A stretch of DNA of 64,000 nucleotides. Source: Hyphomicrobiales bacterium (lineage in GTDB: Bacteria > Pseudomonadota > Alphaproteobacteria > Rhizobiales > Xanthobacteraceae). This document shows, in pieces, positions 24,793-32,443 of this stretch (position 1 is its first letter; every line of letters starts with the position of its first letter). The stretch covers positions 1-64,000 of the forward strand of contig JAFKKH010000026.1 of NCBI GenBank assembly GCA_017305665.1, in the 5' to 3' direction. Below the pieces are notes generated by a model. The model saw only the letters and a list, made by a program, of their open reading frames with translations. It was not told where the DNA came from and did not search any database. A program made the position numbers and the translations under genes.

Positions 24793-27069
24793 TCAATGCC
24801 AATATCCGGATCGGCGTGATGACGTATACCGCCGCATTTTAAGCACAGCGCACACGATCGGGTCGTCCGTATCGGTGAGATCGAGTTCGACTAGACCACC
24901 GGTGTCAGGCACGGGCAACTGCGACTCCCGCCATGCGACGACAGCTTCTCGCCAGGCTTTTCGAATCCGGACCGCTTCTGCTGGGCTGATTATCCGTTTT
25001 GACGGCCGCACCACCGGATTCTTGACCGAATGATCGACCGGCATCGCTGTCACGGAAGGCTCAGAAGAGATTTCAGTGGCTCCGGACTCTAACTGTTGAT
25101 CGGAGGGCTGATGATCGACAGAAGGATGACTATCAATCGGAAGAATGGAGACAGCAGGTACTGCTTGATATCTTGCAGCTTCTGAGACAACGTCTGCGAC
25201 GTAGTCGAACAGACGGTAAGCCGTTGATCTAGCTACTAAACCCGAAGAGTCTAGAGTCCTGACGACGTCGGCCTTGGCCGCGATCACCTCGTCGATCGTC
25301 GCGCCGGTCGCCAGACGGCGTTCGATCTCCTCGGCGATCAGCCCGCGGTTTTTGTCGCGCACACTCCACCGCGACCGCGTGCCGGCGGCGCGCTGCCTCT
25401 TCTTCTTGATCTCGTCCTTGATCTCCTTCGGCCAGCTGTAGTCAAATGGGTCATCGCGCTCCGCCATGAGATTGCGCTCACGGTCGCGACCGCGGTCGCA
25501 GAACTGGCCGATCGCGGTCGGCGTGTCCTTCAGTTCTTCCACGAGTTCTCGTTGTGCATGAAGTACCGATCGCACGGCCGCCGTGTCGCCGTGCAGGTGA
25601 ATCAGGCGCCGGGTGATCACGCCCGTCACCGGGTGGTAGAGCCAGCTGACAAAACCCGCGTGGGTCTTGATTGCCTTTACGAAGGTGGGATCCTGGGTGC
25701 GCTGCGCCGCGCGGATCATGATTCCGCGTGCTTCGAGGCCGTCAGTCCAGATCGCGTTGGAAAGTTTGACCTCCGCAGGCGATGACGCGGTGCGAGCCGC
25801 CTTCACCTTCTTGGCCCTGGTCTTCATTTCGCGAAGGTCTGGCGTGATGGTCGGCAAGAAGCGACGCCAGTCATCCATTGTCGGGAAGAATTCATCCTGC
25901 GCTGCTACCGACCACTTTGGCGAGAGCGGGTTCTTCATCTTGCCAACGTTCGTGTGACCCGGGTCGGCGCCGATATCGATCAAATGATTGACGATCGCGC
26001 GCTGGATCATGCAATGCAGATTGAACTGCTTGTCCTTGTTCTTCCCTTTCTCGCGAATGACGCGCGCTCCGGGCGGCAGCAGCCATATGAGATGCGGATT
26101 CTCGACGCCGCCCATGGTCTTATGACCACGATAAGCGGCCAGGTTCGGCATAAACTCCGGCGGCAAGAAGCGGCGCAGGTCGGCAAGCAGTGAGTCTAGA
26201 TCGACCCACCAGCCGTCCAGGTCGCCGACGAATAGGCATCGGCGCATCCCATCGACATACAGATACTCCATATCCCTGACGCTCGTCGGGGTCTGCGATG
26301 TCAGGTTCTGCGAGTACACAGTAGTCTTGTCGTGACCATAGTCGGTGCCATGCTTCGACAGCGCGCTATTGAAGAGCTCGAACGAGGTGATATTGAGCGC
26401 GGTCCGAAACGCCGTCGACAGACTGCCGTCGGCGCGGCGGAATTCCTCGATGAATTTCTCGGTCGGCCGACCGGCTGCCAGCCAGTTTGTGTGCTCGTAC
26501 CGACGCCGGCGTCGGGCGTTGTACGACATCGTGCGCGCGCCCGACAGCATTTCGCGCAATTCTGGATCCTTGATGAAGAGGGTCCAGTCATCGGGCGGCG
26601 CCTTGTAAGCCGGCCGGGGCGGTGTCGGCAGCCCACGCTTATGCGCGCTCTCGCAGGCGTTCACGTATTTCCGCTCGCGCTCTGCATCCTTTTTGGCTCT
26701 GCGCGTGGCGAAATACTCTTTGATTTTGCCGTTGCGCGCCTTCGATCGCTCGAAGCTCTTGGCCGTGGCCACCGCACAATCCTCCTGCCACTTCTTCCAT
26801 CCGAGTGCGGTGGCTTCAGTGATGCGAGGCGCGATCGGCCTCACAGGCCCCTTCACGACGACGGAGCGACCGCCTCGGATCAGAGTAATGGTTGGCGTGT
26901 GCTTGTAACACTTGATCCTCGGCGCCGGCGTGGTGCCTGGGGGCGGCATCGGAAGGTCGAAAGGTATGTCAGCAGCTGTGATCCCGGCATAGCGCGCAAG
27001 GACTGCATGCGAGCTCTCAACGGGCTCTGCAGCAACAATGGTTTTAGCGGTTGGCGAAATCGAAAACAT
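24793..27069 (-). CDS. Replication initiator, ColE2-type Rep (replicase family)
   Basis: The 758-residue protein has, near residues 330-430, the replicase-family core: LEGDLDGWW-like metal motif (here FVGDLDGWWVDLDS), NPHLIWLLPPGARV, then IQRAIVNHLIDIGADPGHTN and KMKNPLSPKW, matching the GADPGYTG and KNPxHxxW motifs of ColE2/RepA initiators, which prime their own plasmid replication. The N-terminal 150 residues are basic; the C-terminal 200 include a helix-turn-helix-like part (GATIDEVIAAKADVVRTLDS). ColE2 Rep is about 300 residues, so this one is much longer. I chose the ATG at 27069 over an upstream TTG. Paired hairpins lie upstream, where an origin would be. Confidence 0.72.
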   Translation of the reverse strand: MFSISPTAKTIVAAEPVESSHAVLARYAGITAADIPFDLPMPPPGTTPAPRIKCYKHTPTITLIRGGRSVVVKGPVRPIAPRITEATALGWKKWQEDCAVATAKSFERSKARNGKIKEYFATRRAKKDAERERKYVNACESAHKRGLPTPPRPAYKAPPDDWTLFIKDPELREMLSGARTMSYNARRRRRYEHTNWLAAGRPTEKFIEEFRRADGSLSTAFRTALNITSFELFNSALSKHGTDYGHDKTTVYSQNLTSQTPTSVRDMEYLYVDGMRRCLFVGDLDGWWVDLDSLLADLRRFLPPEFMPNLAAYRGHKTMGGVENPHLIWLLPPGARVIREKGKNKDKQFNLHCMIQRAIVNHLIDIGADPGHTNVGKMKNPLSPKWSVAAQDEFFPTMDDWRRFLPTITPDLREMKTRAKKVKAARTASSPAEVKLSNAIWTDGLEARGIMIRAAQRTQDPTFVKAIKTHAGFVSWLYHPVTGVITRRLIHLHGDTAAVRSVLHAQRELVEELKDTPTAIGQFCDRGRDRERNLMAERDDPFDYSWPKEIKDEIKKKRQRAAGTRSRWSVRDKNRGLIAEEIERRLATGATIDEVIAAKADVVRTLDSSGLVARSTAYRLFDYVADVVSEAARYQAVPAVSILPIDSHPSVDHQPSDQQLESGATEISSEPSVTAMPVDHSVKNPVVRPSKRIISPAEAVRIRKAWREAVVAWRESQLPVPDTGGLVELDLTDTDDPIVCAVLKMRRYTSSRRSGYWH

Positions 27070-27180
27070 CTCGGATCCTGCTGATCCGCTAATCCTTGAG
27101 CTGGCGCCGGAAAGCGTCAAGCTCGATCGCGAAAAAAGTCGTGAAAAAACAACGACTAAGTTGCCATCATTGGTGAGGAT

Positions 27181-27217
27181 GACTTTGTCCGATAACCCAA
27201 CTTATCAGGACAAAGTC
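27181..27217. repeat. Long hairpin upstream of rep (origin candidate)
   Basis: GACTTTGTCCGATAA (27181-27195) pairs with TTATC, a bulged A, and GGACAAAGTC (27202-27217), a 15-bp stem with a six-base loop. It lies 112 bp upstream of the chosen rep start. Such a stem could be a replication origin, a primer-RNA structure or an antisense control element. Confidence 0.65.
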
Positions 27218-27220
27218 CTT

Positions 27221-27246
27221 GGGAAGCTAAGTCGAGTTAGCTTCCC
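27221..27246. repeat. Second hairpin upstream of rep, recurring at 31858
   Basis: GGGAAGCTAA, loop GTCGAG, TTAGCTTCCC: a perfect ten-base stem three bases after the first hairpin. The half TCGAGTTAGCTTCCCA recurs exactly at 31869-31883 in another hairpin of the same element. The repeat suggests recognition by a protein of the element. Confidence 0.7.
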
Positions 27247-27454
27247 ACCGACGCGCGGAAAATAGGTTCGACCCCGCACCTATTCCGATACTTCGAGATT
27301 CCGATGATCAAAGAGTCGAAATGTTCAGCGTCACCCGAAGCCATCATCGTCAGCGCGGCAAAAAATCAAACCATTGAAAAGAATCATCTTTTTAAGATCG
27401 ACATTTCGAGAGTCGAAATATCAGCCATCATCAAAAATAGGTTCGGGTTCGAGC
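27247..27454. other. Repeat-rich intergenic region between rep and the RHH gene
   Basis: It contains AATAGGTTCG twice (27261 and 27437 areas), AGAGTCGAAAT twice (27312-27322 and 27409-27419), and the inverted pair ATTTCGA / TCGAAAT (27403-27409 and 27413-27419). The region is AT-richer than the surrounding genes and separates two leftward genes from the rightward operon beyond. The features fit an origin or partition-type region. Confidence 0.5.
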
Positions 27455-27925
27455 CTATCTCTTCTTTCTTGGCCATTCAGCGCCGCTTGCATCGTCAGTG
27501 AAATCGCTTGGGTCGTGTTCAAATCCCGGTGGCGGCTGCGGTGGCTTCCAGCCTGGCGGGCGCTCGGGCGGACGCGGCATCCCTCGGCGCGGCGCCGGCG
27601 CCGGTGCGCCGCCGATGACCTTGGACCAAAGTTGATTGAAGGAATCCGGCGTCCCGAGCGGCGGTGCCGTCGGAGCCTCAGTCACCAGCCGCCGACCACC
27701 ATGATCAAGGATTGGCTCGACTGCCTGCTGGTTCACCAACGCGATCATCGATCGCTCGACGAGCAGCGATCTCGTGATGCCGTTGTCGCCTGCGAGCCTG
27801 GTTAGCTCACCCATCAAGTCTGGATGAACCCTGATCACGAGCCGTTCAGTCCGAAGCGTCGCCGGATCCTGCCGCGGCCGGCCGCCGACGTTTTCGCGGG
27901 GTTTCCTTGTCGCCTTCTTAACCAT
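27455..27925 (-). CDS. Ribbon-helix-helix-type protein with Pro-rich tail
   Basis: The 156 residues begin with a basic segment (MVKKATRKPRENVGGRPRQD), followed by TERLVIRVHPDLMGELTRLA and GITRSLLVERSMIALVNQQA, a beta strand and two helices in ribbon-helix-helix layout, as in MobC or copy-number repressors. The second half is rich in Pro and Gly and probably disordered. A role in controlling rep or in mobilisation is inferred from its position, upstream of rep on the same strand and divergent from the ATPase operon. The start is the ATG after AAGG. Confidence 0.7.
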   Translation of the reverse strand: MVKKATRKPRENVGGRPRQDPATLRTERLVIRVHPDLMGELTRLAGDNGITRSLLVERSMIALVNQQAVEPILDHGGRRLVTEAPTAPPLGTPDSFNQLWSKVIGGAPAPAPRRGMPRPPERPPGWKPPQPPPGFEHDPSDFTDDASGAEWPRKKR

Positions 27926-28008
27926 GGGCAGCCTTAGTGTTTGCTTTTTAGGGCTTTCTGTTGCACCAATAACCATCAATGATGGCATCTTGGCACACCG
28001 GCAGTACC

Positions 28009-28134
28009 ATGGATTTCAAGGATTCGAAAGCGGCTGATCTGGAAGCCTATTGGCTCCAGACCGTCCTCGATGACCGTGCTGAATCTGCTCCGCCACCGGC
28101 GCCCGTCGATCCGGAGGCCGGCGATGAGCAATGA
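28009..28134 (+). CDS. Short leader protein coupled to the AAA+ gene
   Basis: A 41-residue frame starting MDFKDSKAADLEAYWLQTVL and ending in an acidic Pro/Glu tail. Its stop TGA overlaps the start of the ATPase gene by eleven bases, so ribosomes finishing it could start the next gene. A longer form from an ATG at 27982 is possible. Unknown family; its amphipathic helix and position suggest either a partner or a coupling leader. Confidence 0.5.
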   Translation: MDFKDSKAADLEAYWLQTVLDDRAESAPPPAPVDPEAGDEQ

Positions 28135-29542
28135 TTTTGAAGATGCCGATTTCCCGCTGCCAGTCGCACTGCTGATGCAGGATCGCTGGGATGACGCTTA
28201 TTCGTATCTGCTGAATGAGACCAAGCTAACGCTGGCCGGCCGCCTCCTCGCGATGCCGGACGACGTTCCCTTCGATCCCACGACGGCCGCTCGCGCGGTG
28301 CTCCAAAAAGCAATCCTGTCGTTGATCGAGTCCTTGGCTGGGCACGGCGAGCGCGAGAGCGGCCTGCTGTCGTTGGCATGGCGCATGCTGACGGTCGATC
28401 CGCAAAAGCCGGATACGTTCGTTGCCGTGATGCCGCCACTGGCGTTCATGGCAAAGCATTATTTCACCGAAGTCACCGACACGAAGCTGCTCGCGGAGAT
28501 CGAAGCCACGAAGCTACGCGAGCAGATCGATGCGCGCTTGCGCGTCTGGTGGCGTGCCGCGGATGGCAAATACAAAGACTCCCATGTCTCGATGTTTCGC
28601 ATCGCCGCCGTCGACACGCGCCCGTCGGCGATCGGTATCGACGATCCAGATGTCGCCACTGACAGCCCGCAGCAGCCGGAGGTGAAGGGTCCAAGCGTCG
28701 TCGTCATGAAGAAGCCCGGCGCCGTGACGAAGGGTCTGCCGAACGACTGGAAGGACATGATCGGCCAGGCGATCCAATTGGTCGTCTGCGCCGACGCCGC
28801 AGCCGTGAGGCGCGATCTCTACGCCGAGTATCCGCACGCCACCCAGGCTATTGACCTGCTGACCCGCGACATGCGCGATGGTCAGCCCGTGCGACTGCGG
28901 CCGGCGTTGCTTGTCGGCCCGCCAGGCAGCGGCAAGTCGCGTCTCGTGCGTCGATTAGGCGAGATCCTCGGTCTCTATACGTACCGTTACGATGCCGCCG
29001 TCGTCGCGGACAACATGTTCGGTGGACTTTCGAAGGGGTGGGGGAGTGCGCATCCGTCGGTGCCCGCGCGCGCAGTTCAAACGTCGATGCAGGCCAATCC
29101 AATCGTCATGGTCGACGAGGTCGAGAAGGCCGCCGACAGCACGCACAACGGCAACCTTTGGCATTCCATGGTTCCGTTCCTTGAACGCGAGACCTCGGCG
29201 CGCTACCGCGATGGCGGCATCGATGCTGAGCTCGATCTCTCGCACGTCAATCACGTCGCCACCGCCAACGCCGTCGACCGTTTGCCGTCGCCATTACGTG
29301 ATCGCTATCGCATGATCCGCGTGCCGTCTCCGACGCTGGCGCACCTGCCGGCGCTGGCCGTCCAGGTCATGCGTGATCTTGCACGCGATGACGATGCGCG
29401 TGCGCACGACGATCCACTCGCCGAAGATGAACTCGACATCATCGGCCGGGCATGGGCTAGGGAGCGATTCTCCATGCGCAAGCTGCAGCGCCTGGTCGCC
29501 GCAACGCTCGATGCGCGCGATGCCTGCGCTCCGCGTCACTGA
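28124..29542 (+). CDS. AAA+ ATPase, Lon-like, without a visible protease domain
   Basis: After about 240 residues of helical N-terminal domain comes an AAA+ module: Walker A VGPPGSGKSRLVRRLGEILG near residue 265, Walker B IVMVDEVEKAADSTHNGNLW near 328, a sensor-1 Asn in VATANAVDRLPSPLRDRYRM with an Arg finger, and a C-terminal lid (AWARERFSMRKLQRLVAATL). The closest known pattern is the ATPase of Lon, but the Ser-Lys protease domain is absent and the protein ends at 472 residues. It may remodel Rep or DNA-bound proteins of the element. It heads a seven-gene chain with one- to four-base overlaps. Confidence 0.78.
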   Translation: MSNDFEDADFPLPVALLMQDRWDDAYSYLLNETKLTLAGRLLAMPDDVPFDPTTAARAVLQKAILSLIESLAGHGERESGLLSLAWRMLTVDPQKPDTFVAVMPPLAFMAKHYFTEVTDTKLLAEIEATKLREQIDARLRVWWRAADGKYKDSHVSMFRIAAVDTRPSAIGIDDPDVATDSPQQPEVKGPSVVVMKKPGAVTKGLPNDWKDMIGQAIQLVVCADAAAVRRDLYAEYPHATQAIDLLTRDMRDGQPVRLRPALLVGPPGSGKSRLVRRLGEILGLYTYRYDAAVVADNMFGGLSKGWGSAHPSVPARAVQTSMQANPIVMVDEVEKAADSTHNGNLWHSMVPFLERETSARYRDGGIDAELDLSHVNHVATANAVDRLPSPLRDRYRMIRVPSPTLAHLPALAVQVMRDLARDDDARAHDDPLAEDELDIIGRAWARERFSMRKLQRLVAATLDARDACAPRH

Positions 29543-29553
29543 GGTAGTTGTAT

Positions 29554-29844
29554 ATGCACAGCGTTAAACAACTCAAATCCGATTTCGAAAGCCACCTCCG
29601 CGGCGAAGGTCCGTCGGCGGTCGAGCTCGCGCCGGCGCCGCTGCTCGATGAGTGGAATGTCGTCGTTTCAGACTACTGCGGTGACTATCAGTTGTATCTC
29701 TCTGGCAATGTCTCGGGGCATCCATCGGTCGAGGATGGCCATTGTTCTACGTCGGCTGTCGTCTGGCTCGATTCAAAAGAGCGCTGGGCCCGCACGACGT
29801 CGCGCGTGTACCGACTCGGCAAGCGCGCGGAGACGGCAGAATGA
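29554..29844 (+). CDS. DUF6634-like small protein
   Basis: The 96-residue protein has KSDFESHLRGEGPSAVELA, DYCGDYQLYLSGNVSGHPSV and a C-terminal WARTTSRVYRLGKRAE. The pattern of a LxGxxSGHP core and a WARTxSRxYRLG end fits a family common in alphaproteobacterial islands and plasmids (DUF6634, by recollection of the motif). Function unknown. The ATG at 29554 has GAGG nine bases upstream. A scrap of a related gene lies at 21598. Confidence 0.65.
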   Translation: MHSVKQLKSDFESHLRGEGPSAVELAPAPLLDEWNVVVSDYCGDYQLYLSGNVSGHPSVEDGHCSTSAVVWLDSKERWARTTSRVYRLGKRAETAE

Positions 29845-30107
29845 GCCGCGAGTACATCTGGCTGAAGTGGCGCACGCTCAAGGAGGTCGCCTCCGACGAT
29901 CCGCGCGTGCTCGCAGCCCTGCGGAAGTACCACGCCGACACCGTCATGATGGGCGCTGCGACGCAGGAGGACACGCCGGCGCAGAAGGAAGCACTGTGCG
30001 AGATGATCGACGTGATCGCCGAGAACGGCGGTGCGATCATCAACGCCTGGACCATGCAGCCGATGACGGCGGAGCAGGCGAAGAAGTACGTGAAGGAGTC
30101 GACATGA
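29841..30107 (+). CDS. Hypothetical protein (88 aa)
   Basis: A soluble, helical protein starting MSREYIWLKWRTLKEVASDD with a Met-rich centre (ADTVMMGAATQEDTPAQKE) and MQPMTAEQAKKYVKE at its end. No known motif. It overlaps the previous and next genes by four bases each (ATGA), so it is made as part of one translated chain. Confidence 0.55.
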   Translation: MSREYIWLKWRTLKEVASDDPRVLAALRKYHADTVMMGAATQEDTPAQKEALCEMIDVIAENGGAIINAWTMQPMTAEQAKKYVKEST

Positions 30108-30763
30108 TGAGGCGCCGAGATCTCCTGCGCGGCGTCTCGATGACCGCGCTGACGGCAGTCTGGTCACGCGTGGCGCGTGCCGCCGGGATCGCTCGAGTGC
30201 CGGCGAAGCCGCCTGCTCCGATTCCGCCGCGATATTTCACAGCTGGTGACCATATCGATCGCATGTGGCGTGACGTGTATCGGCGCAAGATTGACAGTGG
30301 TCATTTCATGAGGACGGTCTTCAACAGCTACCTAAAGGAATTGCGCAAACTCAATCGCGGCGAGGTCGATGAAGTCAGCGCGGCGGCGCGAATGCTGGCG
30401 CTGCATTCCGAGGCCCTGCGTTATCCGGCGCCTCCGAGAGAGATTTCGCCGTTGCCGGCGGACCAAGTCGGCGTCGCCGAGGTGATGGCGCTGCTGCGTC
30501 GCGCAATTGCCGGCGAGGTTCGCATCGTCGTCGCGCAGCCGTGGTCCGACGTTTGCCACACCCACGGGGATTTCTCGATCGACGGATGGCGGCTGACGGG
30601 ATTCAGGCGAAACTACGGGATCAAATACATCGAGAGCGCGACGTCACCCGACGGCCGTCGCGGCAGTCACGACTCGTGGTCAGCGCGAGAAGGGAACCCC
30701 GTCGCTCTGCTCACCGACGACGAGCAGGATGCGCTCGATGATTTGTTGGAGAAGGTGCCATGA
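30104..30763 (+). CDS. Tat-exported protein of unknown function
   Basis: The 219 residues start with a twin-arginine signal (MMRRRDLLRGVSMTALTAVW, then an Ala-rich cleavage region near RAAGIARV). The mature part has a helical middle (DHIDRMWRDVYRRKIDSGHF) and a C-terminal domain with GEVRIVVAQPWSDVCHTHGD and FRRNYGIKYIESATSPDGRR, reminiscent of a small domain family of pseudomonads (DUF7693). A single Cys with two His (CHTH) could bind metal. An exported protein in a small mobile element is unusual and may matter for the host cell surface or for element defence. Confidence 0.6.
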   Translation: MMRRRDLLRGVSMTALTAVWSRVARAAGIARVPAKPPAPIPPRYFTAGDHIDRMWRDVYRRKIDSGHFMRTVFNSYLKELRKLNRGEVDEVSAAARMLALHSEALRYPAPPREISPLPADQVGVAEVMALLRRAIAGEVRIVVAQPWSDVCHTHGDFSIDGWRLTGFRRNYGIKYIESATSPDGRRGSHDSWSAREGNPVALLTDDEQDALDDLLEKVP

Positions 30764-31089
30764 GAATCATCATGCACGCCGTCTTGTCCACTGCGCACAG
30801 CTGTCCGCAGCCCGGCGCGCGCCTGCTGATCGCGATGCCGACGCCTGACACCAATCCGCATGCCGTCGGCCGCATAGTCACGGCGGAAGAGCGACCAGGC
30901 CGGTGGGCGATGCCGACGTTTACGCTGACCGTCGCCGTCGAGAACGCCGACGATACAGCGGCGCGCGATGAATTTCCGCATGCGGCCGTGCTCGACTGCT
31001 ATCCTTCTCCGCAAGAAGCCGAGCGATGGCACGCGATCGACGAGCGGCATGTGAAGCTGCATGGATATGGCAGGAATCACTGGTCATGA
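30760..31089 (+). CDS. Hypothetical protein (109 aa)
   Basis: The protein begins MRIIMHAVLSTAHSCPQPGA and has a beta-rich middle (RWAMPTFTLTVAVENADDTA) and a His-rich end (ERWHAIDERHVKLHGYGRNH). No signal or membrane helix is clear. I do not recognise the family. It overlaps both neighbours by four bases. Confidence 0.5.
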   Translation: MRIIMHAVLSTAHSCPQPGARLLIAMPTPDTNPHAVGRIVTAEERPGRWAMPTFTLTVAVENADDTAARDEFPHAAVLDCYPSPQEAERWHAIDERHVKLHGYGRNHWS

Positions 31090-31724
31090 GTGAAGCCATC
31101 GAACGCCTGCTTGAGCGCCTGCAGACCGGCTGGACGCCCGTCGCCAGCGAGATCGACCGCGACATCGTGCAGGCCGATGCGCTCAAGTGGGAATGGAGCC
31201 ACGACGGTCGATCGATCTTATCCAGGTCGGTCGATCAACGCCCGCAGATCCATGGCGACATCCTTTACGTCAGCGAGCGACTCGACTTCGCGCTGACGAC
31301 CGAGGCGATGTTGTGGCTGATCGAAACCAGGACGACGATCCCTTGCGTTGTATGCGGCCGAGAACTCGACGATGAATCCTCCGGCAACAATCAGCCGGTC
31401 GCCGGCCTGGCATTCCAGTGCGGCGGGCACTGGCCATCGTCCGTTTTCGATCGTGGAGATGGCACTTTTCTTGAAATCAATGTCTGCGAGCCGTGCCTTC
31501 GGACGGCGACTGCGCAGCGTCGTGTGCTGCATGGTGACCGCGAGCATCGGCGTGCTCGCGCCACGTATAAAATATGGGACCGGGCGGGGCCCGGCGATGA
31601 GATCGTGGGCGACGACGTCTGGATCCTGCAGCGCGATGCCGACGAGAGCGACGAGGACTATGCGGAGCGCGCAGCGATGCTCGGCTGCGATTCCGAAGGA
31701 CGCCTGACGATACGGCGACATTGA
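31086..31724 (+). CDS. Hypothetical protein with two CxxC pairs
   Basis: The 212 residues have a helical start (AIERLLERLQTGWTPVASEI), a YVSERLDFALTTEAMLWLIE segment, and then CVVCGREL and, about 45 residues later, NVCEPCLRTA. The two CxxC pairs could together bind one zinc. The C-terminus is acidic (DADESDEDYAERAAMLG). This is a zinc-ribbon-like layout of unknown function. It ends the first tightly coupled chain of the element. Confidence 0.6.
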   Translation: MSEAIERLLERLQTGWTPVASEIDRDIVQADALKWEWSHDGRSILSRSVDQRPQIHGDILYVSERLDFALTTEAMLWLIETRTTIPCVVCGRELDDESSGNNQPVAGLAFQCGGHWPSSVFDRGDGTFLEINVCEPCLRTATAQRRVLHGDREHRRARATYKIWDRAGPGDEIVGDDVWILQRDADESDEDYAERAAMLGCDSEGRLTIRRH

Positions 31725-31857
31725 TTTGCTGATTTATTTGCTGATCTCGATTTCGAAATTCAGTCACGCTGCCAATAACCTGATCGCAAGCAGCGGATAA
31801 TTCTGCCGATGTTCGTTGCCGATACCACCGACTTTTCGCGGTCAACTTCACTGAAAA

Positions 31858-31882
31858 GGAAGCTATCTCGAGTTAGCTTCCC
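31858..31882. repeat. Hairpin sharing a half-site with the rep upstream region
   Basis: GGAAGCTA (31858-31865), loop TCTCGAGT, TAGCTTCC (31874-31881). The right half TCGAGTTAGCTTCCC is identical to that at 27233-27246. It sits 24 bp before the start of the small exported protein gene and directly before its AAGGAG site. Confidence 0.65.
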
Positions 31883-31905
31883 ATCACATACAAGGAGACC
31901 AGTCC

Positions 31906-32127
31906 ATGCGTTGCCTTCTGATCCTCGCCGCTCTCGTCGTCACCACCGCCGGCGCCCATGCCGAGCAATGCCGCTTCGGCAGCAATCGGCCGGCGATCGA
32001 CACCATGGAGCGCCACATCACACCAGGCGGCACCACGATCGGGTGCGAGATGAAGACCGTGACGATGCAGTCGCCGTCGGGCCGCCAGCACGACGTCAAG
32101 GTCTGGACGTTCCAGAAGACCAAGTGA
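31906..32127 (+). CDS. Small secreted protein with two cysteines
   Basis: A 73-residue protein with a typical Sec signal peptide (MRCLLILAALVVTTAGAHAE, cleavage after AHA) and a 54-residue mature part containing two Cys (QCRFGSN and TIGCEMKT) that could form a disulfide in the periplasm. AAGGAG lies eight bases before the ATG. Family not recognised. It stands alone between two hairpins of the element. Confidence 0.65.
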   Translation: MRCLLILAALVVTTAGAHAEQCRFGSNRPAIDTMERHITPGGTTIGCEMKTVTMQSPSGRQHDVKVWTFQKTK

Positions 32128-32160
32128 TGTTGCTTGAAGTATTCGAGACATCACGACGTC

Positions 32161-32200
32161 AGGTTGAACGATTTGAGACCTGGTTGAACGATTTGAGACC
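32161..32200. repeat. Perfect 20-bp tandem repeat
   Basis: GGTTGAACGATTTGAGACC occurs twice in direct tandem with a 20-base period (the spacer base is A before the first and T before the second). It lies in a 316-base stretch without a gene. Two adjacent copies could be protein-binding iterons or a young duplication. Confidence 0.8.
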
Positions 32201-32267
32201 GCTTTCGTTCGTCAACAAAATAGTTGTTGCGGCTTGCTGAGGTCGCGCTGATGATTCCGATCGGTGG

Positions 32268-32326
32268 TGAGGTTCAATTCCTCCTCGCTGGCCGAGATCA
32301 GGGGAGCAATGAGGTTCAAATCCTCC
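32268..32326. repeat. Paired T-arm-like direct repeats
   Basis: TGAGGTTCAATTCCTCC (32268-32284) and TGAGGTTCAAATCCTCC (32310-32326) differ in one base and lie 42 bases apart. Each resembles a tRNA T-arm (GGTTCAAATCC). I looked for a matching acceptor, D-arm and anticodon and found none, so these are not intact tRNA genes. Confidence 0.65.
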
Positions 32327-32387
32327 CCATGCCAGGCGTCCCGACGCCGAAGCATGGTTCACAGCCGACACGGTGGTCGGGGCCACT

Positions 32388-32422
32388 CGCAGCGTCGCTC
32401 CGTATGGAGGAGCGACGCTGCG
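32388..32422. terminator. Strong 14-bp hairpin before the next gene
   Basis: CGCAGCGTCGCTCC, loop GTATGGA, GGAGCGACGCTGCG: a perfect GC-rich 14-bp stem followed by TTTC. It ends 21 bp before the ATG at 32444, so it could end transcription from upstream or act as an attenuator that controls the following genes. Confidence 0.6.
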
Positions 32423-32443
32423 TTTCACATCGGATGAGGCATC

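Noticed and set aside
26332-27084. Plus-strand frame opposite rep
   Set aside because: It contains no recognisable domain and lies wholly inside the Rep coding region.
32224-32360. Possible element-encoded tRNA because of two T-arm-like sequences
   Set aside because: No acceptor, D-arm or anticodon stem can be matched to either T-arm-like repeat.
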